This document shows, piece by piece, positions 56,741 to 64,000 of a stretch of 64,000 bases of DNA. Under the pieces are notes generated by a model, which worked only from the letters and a program-made list of their open reading frames with translations, ran no database searches and was not told the origin of the DNA. The translations under genes and the position numbers were made by a program. This stretch comes from Sporocytophaga sp. (GTDB lineage: Bacteria > Bacteroidota > Bacteroidia > Cytophagales > Cytophagaceae), in the NCBI GenBank assembly GCA_024707265.1, contig JANQAB010000006.1, forward strand, positions 191,001 to 255,000. Reading direction: 5' to 3'. How positions within the stretch are numbered: the stretch's first letter is position 1; each line of letters starts with the position of its first letter.

Positions 56741-56940
56741 ATAGCAAATTTACAATTTTACCTCACTTTACAAAATTATATTTTTTCCAACATAAATACC
56801 ATTACTACCTTAAAGTAAGATTTCTGTTAACTGCAAGACTTAAAAAAAATAAAAAGTGAAGCTTTCGGCTATGAATAATCTTAAAGTTGTGGATAACTTT
56901 TCAAGCTAATACCACAAGAATAAAAATGAATTCTTCCAAT

Positions 56941-56974
56941 AAACAAGGCTCCTATTTGCAAAGGAGCCTTGTTT
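56941..56974. terminator. Terminator of the CUB/T9SS cargo gene
   Basis: A perfect 13-bp stem (AAACAAGGCTCCT / AGGAGCCTTGTTT) with an 8-base loop, about 40 bp past the stop at 57015. Confidence 0.75.
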
Positions 56975-57014
56975 AAATTGGACTATAGATATAACTTAAA
57001 AATCGATCGAAGAC

Positions 57015-58835
57015 CTATCTTTTTATAAATTTTCTCGGTTCTACGGAACCATCGGGCAGCGTCAACAATATTAAATAATTTCCAGATACAAAATCAGCAA
57101 GATCCAATATTGATTCATTAGAAAATGATTTCATCAATTTTCCATCATTAGAATAAACCTTTCCTGTAAACTGATTTACACCTTTGGGCATATTTATCTG
57201 AAGAAAAGAATTTGCAGGATTAGGACCAACTGTAAGCTCTTCAACAAGTCTGTTTCTTGTTGATGCAATCACAGGACAAGAAATTTCAGCTTCAAATCCT
57301 TCATTAAATCCCCCAAATGAATTCATAGAATTTAATACAACAGTCAATGGCTTACCTTTCCCTGAAGCTTTAAATGACTTTTTATTCTCCTCAGTAAAAT
57401 CATCTGTAATCTCTTCCATAAGTTCAGAAGAAGAACCTCCATCACCATCATAAATCTTTATATCATCAAAGATGCCAAGGCTCGCATTGTTTAAAGTAAC
57501 CACAACAATTTTATCAGGACTATCAGGATAAATTGTCAAACTTCCATCTGTAGAGATCTTATACCAATTATCAGGACCGCCATTGTCATAAACAAATCCA
57601 TTACATGAATTAATAACTACATTACCAGTTAATGGTAGTAGAAATGCTTTATCTATGCTATTATCAATTTTAAAGGAATCTATTAAAATGCTTTCGCCTA
57701 CAAGAGACAGCTTCCCTTCCGGATCTAACTGAAGAAAAATATAGTATGTTCCATTTTGAGTAAAACCATTTTCTGAAGGTATAAAGGAGCCTTTTGATTC
57801 ATCATTCCAAAATCTGTCTACATTAGTAAGTATCCCTTCAGCAAGTCGCACAGAGGCATTGTTAATATCCTTTGTAGTGCCTGCTTTTATCACCCAATCT
57901 AGGCTTGTAATAGTTCTTAATTCTCCAACAGATTCAGCAATAAATTTAAAGGCGAATTGATTGTCTGCATTATTGGCTTCCGGAGTCAACTCCCAGTCTT
58001 CAATGGATGCAGAGACAGTAGGCTCTATAACATAAATACTATCAATTGAAAAGTTATTAGTTTCATCTGACTCTGGAAACAGATTATCATAATCCATTAC
58101 TGTGAAAAAATAATACTTCCCTACAGGAACTTCCAATGGAATTTGCAAGACACCTTCATTGATGTATGTAAATGTTCCTTTATAGATAGAAGTATACACA
58201 TCTTCATAAATCTTCAGATCATTTGCATCCAGAACTTTATCCGTGGAAATAAAATAGCTCATCTTGTATGGACCGGTAGGAGTCTCTGAAGCATTTTGAG
58301 GAGATGATTCCGTTCCAAGATTGACACCCTTCGGTACAGTATCTAAGGGGATTCCAGACCCCTCGCTCAGATAAAAATCATATAAAGGATATTCATCTAA
58401 ACACTCAATTGTAAAATCAAGGCCAGATGCTTCATACCCTGTTTTAAATCTTAAAGTAATGGCTCCATTTACAGGTGAACCGTAGAACACATCATGCGGT
58501 CCGGAACTTGATACCAGAAAACTCTCAAAAGTTATTGACTTTGCACTGGTATTATCCCCGAAATATATTTCAAGCTCAGAAAAATAAGCAGTGTAATCAT
58601 TTAGCGTAAGTTTGACAAACTTACCATTTTCAGGAAGTATAGTCACTATACCTTCAGAGTCGGGAGTATAATTTCCATCAGCCCCACCATCGTCATACAA
58701 ATGGCCTGAACATGTGGTAATAGTAGTACTCCCGGAAGTCGGGAATTTAAAAGTTTGAGCGGCCACATCAAGATTTAAAAAAATGGAGCCGACAAGGATA
58801 ATGGATGCTAATTGTTTAGATAAAAGTTTTTTCAT
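57015..58835 (-). CDS. Secreted T9SS cargo with two CUB-like domains
   Basis: A 606-residue exported protein. The signal peptide ends DVAAQ (27). Two CUB-like units lie at about 30-145 (STTITTCSGHLYDDGGADGN) and about 400-520 (VVINSCNGFVYDNGGPDNWY), each beginning with the C-x-G-x-x-Y-D-x-G-G pattern. The middle about 155-395 has two CARDB/Ig-like domains. The C-terminal 80 residues are a type A sorting domain (TVGPNPANSFLQINMP, GKVYSNDGKLMKSF, SGNYLILLTLPDGSVE, KFIKR). CUB-like domains with T9SS tails are usually cell-surface binding modules. It has no visible catalytic motif and stands alone. Confidence 0.88.
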   Translation of the reverse strand: MKKLLSKQLASIILVGSIFLNLDVAAQTFKFPTSGSTTITTCSGHLYDDGGADGNYTPDSEGIVTILPENGKFVKLTLNDYTAYFSELEIYFGDNTSAKSITFESFLVSSSGPHDVFYGSPVNGAITLRFKTGYEASGLDFTIECLDEYPLYDFYLSEGSGIPLDTVPKGVNLGTESSPQNASETPTGPYKMSYFISTDKVLDANDLKIYEDVYTSIYKGTFTYINEGVLQIPLEVPVGKYYFFTVMDYDNLFPESDETNNFSIDSIYVIEPTVSASIEDWELTPEANNADNQFAFKFIAESVGELRTITSLDWVIKAGTTKDINNASVRLAEGILTNVDRFWNDESKGSFIPSENGFTQNGTYYIFLQLDPEGKLSLVGESILIDSFKIDNSIDKAFLLPLTGNVVINSCNGFVYDNGGPDNWYKISTDGSLTIYPDSPDKIVVVTLNNASLGIFDDIKIYDGDGGSSSELMEEITDDFTEENKKSFKASGKGKPLTVVLNSMNSFGGFNEGFEAEISCPVIASTRNRLVEELTVGPNPANSFLQINMPKGVNQFTGKVYSNDGKLMKSFSNESILDLADFVSGNYLILLTLPDGSVEPRKFIKR

Positions 58836-59003
58836 AGAAAACTAATTGATAAAAATTAAAATTTCGATAAAGATAATAGATTATTGGAATTTTCATGACT
58901 CAGAAAATCAGCATAAAATTTTTTAAGAGGAAATTTATTCACGGATAAAACCTGTTTTCTTTATCCTTTCAGGTTAATTTTTTTTAACATTTCACCTAAC
59001 CCC

Positions 59004-61625
59004 TTGTTTAAACATAATAATCTTCCCTTCGACGACGTGAATCTGATATATAAATATTTTTATTATATAACTTTATTACTTTGGTTTTGTGGGATACATC
59101 AAAGCTTTGCACAAGAGCACCAACAGCCCAAAGGAATCCTTATTACTACTATTCCTAACAAGAATTATAAAGCTGGGTTTGCAAAAAGGATACTTCTCGG
59201 AACTCATTACAGAAAAGAGTGGACAACCCCCATTCAGGTAAAAGTATTCAAAGCCGATACTGCTTATGGCGGCCTTACACCAATAAAACAAGGGGGCAGC
59301 AGACAAACAACCAACCTCCACCTCAAAGATTCAATCGGAAGACAATATGTAATCAGGTCAATCAATAAAACCCCGACGCGTGTTCTTGAAGATGAGCTGC
59401 AGAAAACAGTAATTGCAAAAATTCTGCAAGATCAGGCCTCTTCAGAAAACCCTTACGGCCAACTCGTAATTCCGCCACTTGCCAGGGCTGCAAAGGTTTT
59501 TTATACGAACCCTAAGCTCATCTATGTCCCTTATGATTCATCATTAGGAAAATTTGCACCCACATTTGCAAATATGCTTGCTTTTATAGAAGAACGTCCT
59601 GATGAAGACATGTCTCACCTTGCCAGTTCGGGAAATTCAAAGAACGTGGTAAGCACCAGAAAAATGTTTGAGAAAAAATTCAAAGACAATGACAACATTG
59701 TTGACTACAGGTTATTTGCCAGAACCAGACTATTTGATATGCTTATCGGTGACTGGGGAAGACATGATGACCAGTGGAGATGGGCTACCTACGACTATGG
59801 CAAGGGAACATTATTCAAACCTATACCCAGGGACAGGGATCATGTATTTTATAAAGCTGACGGAATCATCCCCTATATAGCAAGCAGAAAATGGGCCGTT
59901 CGTAACAATGAAAATTTCACCTATAAATACGACGACATTGTAGGGCTTAACATGAGTGCTAAATCATTGGACAGGCCATTGCTTGCAGCTTTAACAAAAC
60001 AAGACTGGCTGGATATAGCTGACAGCCTTAAAGCTGAATTAACAGATCAGGTAATTGAAGATGCGGTTAAACATATGCCTGAAAATATATTTCCTCTTCA
60101 CGGAAATGAAATTATCTCTAAGTTAAAATCACGTAGGGACAAGCTGGGCAAGGCAGCCTCAAAATATTACAAACTACTCGCTAAAGATATCGATGTGACG
60201 GGCTCTTCAAAAAAGGAAACCTTTATTATCAAGAGACTCGATGGTCACAATACAGAAGTAACTGTATTAAACAGCGATTCTGATACTATATTTCACAGAC
60301 TTGTATTCGGGAAAGAAACCAGAGAAATCAGGCTATATGGATTAGGAGGAGATGATGTGTTTAACATAACAGGAAAAAACAGAAGGCATTCTCAGGTGAG
60401 GGTTATTAAAGACGAACATGCGAAAGAACTTAATGACAGCACCAATTATGCAAGTTTCTTTAACCAGTACTCATACGTTTCCGGGAACCTGGGCAATCAG
60501 TTAATGACCAATACAAAGATTATCTTCATGAGATCAGATGCTGTAAATTCAGATTCGACTTCATACGACCGATCAGATTATGACTACAATCTTACCACCA
60601 TCAGACCCTCATTTCAATACAATGTGGATGACGGAATATTTATTGGAATAGGGGTATTGAGAAAATCATTTGGATTCCGAAAATATCCTTATGCATCATA
60701 TCATTCAGGAACCATCAACTACTCCACCCGAACCCAGGCATTTTCCGTCAACTATTTCGGTGATTTCAAAAAAGTAGCAGGCAAGTGGAATCTTATGCTT
60801 GATGCATTGATTTTTGGTCCCAAGTACGCACTCAACTATTTTGGAATGGGTAATGAAACTGTGATTCCGCCAGATACTTCTATTGATTACTTCAGGGTAA
60901 AAGCCCATAATTTCAGATTTTCACCTCTATTCTATAAAAATTTAAATACCAGGATGATTTTTGGAATAGGTCCCCAATTTCAATATGTGGAAATTGAGGA
61001 TACACCGGATCGCTTTATCTCAACACCCGAAGCAGAAACAGTTCCCAATGACTTTGACAGAAACAATTATCTGGGAGTAAAACTATTTTATCAGTTTAAT
61101 ACCCTTGATAATAATATTTTCCCTAAAAAAGGGATAAGATTTAATACTCAGATCGCCTATTACAAGGAAATAAGCAGGTCACAGCAATTTGTAAACATTG
61201 CTCCGGACATATCATTTTTCTATACCCCTAAATTCATGAGATTTACCACTTTCGCTACAAGAATCGGAGGTGGCACTAATATCGGATCTTTTAAATTTTT
61301 CCAGTCCAATACCTTGGGAGGTACTACCAATCTGAGAGGATATAGAAGAACCCGGTTTTATGGCCGATCCAGTTTTTATCAAAATATTGAAGCCAGAGTA
61401 AAAGTTGCTGATGTCAATTTTTACCTTTTTCCAGGTAAAATCGGACTGATTTTATTTTTCGACTACGGCCGTGTATGGGCTGATAATGAAAAGTCCAAGG
61501 AACTGCATTATGGATATGGACCAGGACTTTACCTACAGATACATAACAGATTAGCTTTTACCGGAACATATGGTTTAAGCGCGGACAAGAGCTACCTTAA
61601 CCTTCAATTAGGATTTTTATTTTAA
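59004..61625 (+). CDS. BamA/TamA-like barrel with a kinase-like N-terminal region
   Basis: An 873-residue outer-membrane protein. A signal segment ends QSFAQ (37). Residues 95-290 carry a conserved domain: HLKDSIGRQYVIRSINK, LIYVPYD, DMLIGDWGRHDDQWRW (245-260) and PIPRDRDHVF (273-282). The D-x4-D-W-x-R-H and P-R-D-R-D-x-V-F pair resembles the catalytic and metal loops of HipA, FAM20/CotH-type atypical kinases (D-x4-N-x-D-R-H). From about 540 to the C-terminal LQLGFLF is an Omp85-type 16-strand barrel. No POTRA repeats are evident. If the region is a kinase it lies outside the cytoplasm, where ATP is scarce. The family is otherwise known only as an outer-membrane protein. Monocistronic. Confidence 0.82.
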   Translation: MFKHNNLPFDDVNLIYKYFYYITLLLWFCGIHQSFAQEHQQPKGILITTIPNKNYKAGFAKRILLGTHYRKEWTTPIQVKVFKADTAYGGLTPIKQGGSRQTTNLHLKDSIGRQYVIRSINKTPTRVLEDELQKTVIAKILQDQASSENPYGQLVIPPLARAAKVFYTNPKLIYVPYDSSLGKFAPTFANMLAFIEERPDEDMSHLASSGNSKNVVSTRKMFEKKFKDNDNIVDYRLFARTRLFDMLIGDWGRHDDQWRWATYDYGKGTLFKPIPRDRDHVFYKADGIIPYIASRKWAVRNNENFTYKYDDIVGLNMSAKSLDRPLLAALTKQDWLDIADSLKAELTDQVIEDAVKHMPENIFPLHGNEIISKLKSRRDKLGKAASKYYKLLAKDIDVTGSSKKETFIIKRLDGHNTEVTVLNSDSDTIFHRLVFGKETREIRLYGLGGDDVFNITGKNRRHSQVRVIKDEHAKELNDSTNYASFFNQYSYVSGNLGNQLMTNTKIIFMRSDAVNSDSTSYDRSDYDYNLTTIRPSFQYNVDDGIFIGIGVLRKSFGFRKYPYASYHSGTINYSTRTQAFSVNYFGDFKKVAGKWNLMLDALIFGPKYALNYFGMGNETVIPPDTSIDYFRVKAHNFRFSPLFYKNLNTRMIFGIGPQFQYVEIEDTPDRFISTPEAETVPNDFDRNNYLGVKLFYQFNTLDNNIFPKKGIRFNTQIAYYKEISRSQQFVNIAPDISFFYTPKFMRFTTFATRIGGGTNIGSFKFFQSNTLGGTTNLRGYRRTRFYGRSSFYQNIEARVKVADVNFYLFPGKIGLILFFDYGRVWADNEKSKELHYGYGPGLYLQIHNRLAFTGTYGLSADKSYLNLQLGFLF

Positions 61626-61750
61626 AAAATTGCATTATTCATAAAAATACCTCTTTACGGTATTGAAAAATACTATAATAAATTAGAATATTGCAACGTT
61701 ATAAGTTAAAATCAAGTAAAAGAGGCAATTAACTTCTAAAACTTTCAATT

Positions 61751-62164
61751 ATGGCTAAACTGTTAATGGAGCTCAAAAGTCACAAAGAAAATTACCTGAC
61801 AATTAATAACGACGCTTCAGACCTCGGAATTTTGGAATTCTATGGTAATCATCATGATTTAACAAAGCCTTACTACATTCAGATCAGGTCGGTTAAAAAT
61901 CCTATTATAAAAGGTGAATTCATTAAAAATGATAGTCAGGCTGAGACAGAAGCAAAAGTTTATCTCTATTATGACGAATTTACTTTTGGCAAAATATGGA
62001 CCATCGTAAGCAGTAATTCTTCTATTTTTTTAGATCTTTCCGTAAGTGAAAGTGAGCATTTCAGGTTTGACAGGCATGGAGAACTTATCTATACCAAAAA
62101 ATATGCATTTAAAGATGCTTCAATAAAACTGAATTCATTTCATCAAAAGGAATGGGTGTATTAA
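61751..62164 (+). CDS. Hypothetical protein
   Basis: A 137-residue soluble protein without signal peptide, membrane segment or recognised motif. It is rich in aromatic and charged residues, with alternating short beta-like strands (YYIQIRSVKNPIIKGEFI, AKVYLYYDEFTFGKIWTIVS). It sits 125 bp after the kinase/barrel gene. Its function is unknown. A short stem with a T run ends it. Confidence 0.6.
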   Translation: MAKLLMELKSHKENYLTINNDASDLGILEFYGNHHDLTKPYYIQIRSVKNPIIKGEFIKNDSQAETEAKVYLYYDEFTFGKIWTIVSSNSSIFLDLSVSESEHFRFDRHGELIYTKKYAFKDASIKLNSFHQKEWVY

Positions 62165-62182
62165 GCTTGTAGCTTATTTTTT
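62162..62182 (+). terminator. Weak terminator after the hypothetical gene
   Basis: TAAGCT-TGT-AGCTTA followed by TTTTTT, overlapping the convergent HAD gene's stop codon. The six-pair stem is short. Confidence 0.5.
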
Positions 62183-63163
62183 AAAAACCGTTTTCCAATC
62201 GTCTTTAATACTTATAACATTCCAACCATTAGCGGCTGCGGCCTGTAGAGAAGCATTATCTTTTTCCTGATAGCTAAATTCTCTTACAGCATCATTGTGA
62301 TTTATCAGGAGCTGAATGGAAGGTCCTTTTCTTTCATCTGAATATGTAAGCATAGCTATATCTCCCCCAGATTTTTCATTACCTGCAACAAATACAGGAA
62401 CTTTTCCTATATGATAGCTGATATTGACAGGCTTCTCTTCCTTATCATTAAAACTCTGCAATACGGTATCTCTCCATAAAGCATGTTTTCCATCAACTCT
62501 TTTAAACTCCATTTTGAGGGTACTCCCTATCACCTGCTGACCAGGTATTCTATAAATATGCTCTGAAAATGCCCTTATGAATTCTACATTTCCTCCCGAG
62601 CAAATCCAGCTTTCAAAACCTTTGTCTTTAAGGAATGCCAGAAGCTCCAGCATTGGCAGGTATCCTAATTCAGTAAAGGGTACATTGTACTTTGGATGCT
62701 TTTCATTCTTCAGAAAAGTGGCAATGTCTTTTTCTAAAGCCCCCTCCGTTTTATTGCCATAAGCGGCTACAGCCAATTGCATAATTCCTTTTTGATTATT
62801 CTTTTCAAAGAACGCTGTATCTTTTTCAATCACAGCCTTAAAAGGTTCTTTAGTTTTCAAAGATGGATCTTTGGCAATCATTGCTTTGATTGTCTTCAGT
62901 AAGAACAGCCCCTCCACAAGCGGTTGTTCAGGCCACAACGTTCCATCGTTATCAAATACAGCTATGCGATCTTTCGGTTTAACATAATCAATACTACCCT
63001 CCCTGGTCACCTTTTCCACAAACAAAAGGATAGCCTTTTTATTCATCCCTTCCTTCCATGAAGGAAGAGGATCGCTCATCTTTAAATAATTGACAGAAGA
63101 AAATAATATTGCTGTCGCTACTAAAAGAAGCAATAGAAAAGTCCTTTTAACCACTACTTTCAT
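62174..63163 (-). CDS. Exported HAD-superfamily phosphatase
   Basis: A 329-residue protein with an N-terminal signal or anchor (about 8-24). Motif I is IAVFDNDGTLWPEQP with nucleophile Asp71 and Asp73. Motif II Ser is in SWICSGGNVEF. Motif III Lys and motif IV Asp (GNEKSGGDIAML) are present. The 'DNDGTLW' wording belongs to the haloacid-dehalogenase-like group related to phosphoserine phosphatase (acid phosphatase-type), many of which are exported in Bacteroidota. Substrate unknown. Convergent with the hypothetical gene and downstream of the FGE-like gene on the same strand. Confidence 0.85.
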   Translation of the reverse strand: MKVVVKRTFLLLLLVATAILFSSVNYLKMSDPLPSWKEGMNKKAILLFVEKVTREGSIDYVKPKDRIAVFDNDGTLWPEQPLVEGLFLLKTIKAMIAKDPSLKTKEPFKAVIEKDTAFFEKNNQKGIMQLAVAAYGNKTEGALEKDIATFLKNEKHPKYNVPFTELGYLPMLELLAFLKDKGFESWICSGGNVEFIRAFSEHIYRIPGQQVIGSTLKMEFKRVDGKHALWRDTVLQSFNDKEEKPVNISYHIGKVPVFVAGNEKSGGDIAMLTYSDERKGPSIQLLINHNDAVREFSYQEKDNASLQAAAANGWNVISIKDDWKTVFKK

Positions 63164-63240
63164 CTTTAAACATATTCAGGTAGACTTAATACTTATCTCA
63201 TTCATGCTTTTTACCACAAACAACAAGTATCGAAATATAC

Positions 63241-63276
63241 TTTTCGCTTTAAGCTTTTAGCCTTCAGCTTTTAACT
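63241..63276 (-). repeat. AAAGCNN array ending the FGE gene
   Basis: Minus-strand units AAAGCTG, AAGGCTA, AAAGCTT, AAAGCGA, AAA. The first unit encodes the last Lys-Ser and the TGA stop of the gene at 63264. Confidence 0.75.
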
Positions 63277-64000
63277 CTTAAAATGCACCTAAACCCAATA
63301 TGGCAAGATCCTGAATCAATCATTTGAGGAGAGCGGGCAGCAGGTCTAAAACGAAAACAATAATTAGGAGCACAAAGATGACTTCCTCCTTTAAGAACCT
63401 TTCTTGGTATTTTTATATCGGGCTGATGAGGATCCAAACTTGCCTCTCTCTCTCCTCCTCTTGGATTGGAAGGAATACAACATGCTTTTGTTTTATCTAC
63501 CTTATGCATTGAGATAAACCAGTCTTGCGTCCATTCCCAGACATTGCCGCACATATCATGTAAACCATATCCATTTGGAGGGTATACTCCTACCGGAGAT
63601 GTTCTTTCATAACCGTCAAGATTAAAGTTCTGCCAGGGAAATTCCCCCTGCCAGAAGTTAGCCATCATCTTTTTGTTAGGAGTCATCTCATCCCCCCATT
63701 CAAAGACTTTGCCTTCCAGTCCACCTCTCGCTGCAAACTCCCATTCTGCTTCCGTAGGCAGTTCTTTACCAATCCACTTAGCATAAGCTTCAACATCTTC
63801 CCAGGCTACATGAGTGACTGGATGTTCCCATCTTCCTTCCAAATCACTTGCCGGCCCTTCAGGATGCCTCCAGTTTGCTCCATGGATAAAAGCCCACCAG
63901 TTCATATAGTTATTCAGATCAACTCTTTTTTGAGGCTTCTGAAAAACAAGGGAACCTGGAAAAAGCATGGCTGGATCTGCTCCCGGATAATCTTCACCAT
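63264..64000 (-). CDS. Formylglycine-generating enzyme (sulfatase modifying factor), 5' end outside window
   Basis: About 245 C-terminal residues of an FGE-sulfatase-domain protein; the frame is open past the window edge. Fold marks: HPVTHVAWEDVEAYAKWIGK, ELPTEAEWEFAARGG, GLHDMCGNVWEWTQDWF. The copper-binding active-site cysteine pair C-x4-C is present in KGGSHLCAPNYCFRFRPAAR (codons at 63372-63374 and 63357-63359), as in true FGE such as the mycobacterial enzyme and unlike most SUMF1-domain proteins. It should convert a sulfatase Cys to formylglycine. No sulfatase gene is in the window. The stop codon is repeat-derived. Confidence 0.88.
   Translation of the reverse strand, partial: GEDYPGADPAMLFPGSLVFQKPQKRVDLNNYMNWWAFIHGANWRHPEGPASDLEGRWEHPVTHVAWEDVEAYAKWIGKELPTEAEWEFAARGGLEGKVFEWGDEMTPNKKMMANFWQGEFPWQNFNLDGYERTSPVGVYPPNGYGLHDMCGNVWEWTQDWFISMHKVDKTKACCIPSNPRGGEREASLDPHQPDIKIPRKVLKGGSHLCAPNYCFRFRPAARSPQMIDSGSCHIGFRCILRVKS

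Noticed and set aside
1..64000. tRNA, rRNA, prophage and intact insertion sequences
   Set aside because: No cloverleaf-like sequence with a TTC-box, no rRNA segments, and no integrase or transposase frames were found by reading.

Overview
The window looks like chromosome of a low-GC, gliding, cellulose-degrading Bacteroidota, most like Cytophagales (Cytophaga/Sporocytophaga type). The evidence is a PorP/SprF protein next to a giant adhesin with a gliding-motility C-terminal domain, a second protein with a type IX secretion (T9SS) sorting tail, a TonB receptor with a carboxypeptidase-regulatory N-domain, two secreted GH9 cellulases, AT-rich spacers and few Shine-Dalgarno sites. No rRNA, tRNA, CRISPR, prophage or intact insertion sequence was seen.

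Layout. 1-6471: RND efflux operon (tetR-tolC-MFP-RND, minus strand) with a four-unit 13-bp operator. 6643-9119: acetyltransferase, CYTH phosphatase and a frameshifted amine oxidase. 9427-13983: two GH9 cellulases. 14174-21181: VOC protein, DUF5995 protein, HAD phosphatase, NagZ-like GH3 lipoprotein plus SDR, small envelope proteins and a Rieske-like lipoprotein that lacks both histidine ligands. 21746-25056: aspartokinase (frameshifted near its start), membrane proteins and an ASCH-like protein. 25160-28142: TonB receptor and a histidine-rich protein, probably for zinc or a similar metal. 28633-37386: a likely acid-resistance and glutamine-use block with DcaP-type porin, membrane-anchored amidohydrolase, membrane-anchored glutaminase, two membrane proteins, a GadC-like antiporter and glutamate decarboxylase. 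37521-46812: envelope proteins, a PorE-like OmpA protein, a PIF1-like helicase and a subtilase. 46813-49022: gene-poor, with decayed coding remnants. 49023-50714: DinB/YfiT protein and ATE/GNAT-like transferase. 50962-58835: PorP, small lipoprotein, giant Ig-repeat adhesin, and a separate T9SS cargo protein. 59004-61625: outer-membrane barrel fused to a region with a kinase-like DRH-type motif. 61751-64000: unknown protein, exported HAD phosphatase and the C-terminal part of a formylglycine-generating enzyme.

Two window-wide observations stand out. First, period-7 tandem arrays (unit close to AAAGCTG/AAAGCTA) sit at the 3' ends of at least nine genes, always with the purine-rich strand as mRNA sense, and often supply the stop codon. 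Second, five otherwise well-conserved genes carry a single-base-type frameshift, four of them in homopolymers of 7-10 bases. That suggests either assembly error or unstable tracts. The frameshifted genes are given here as whole genes with the break marked.
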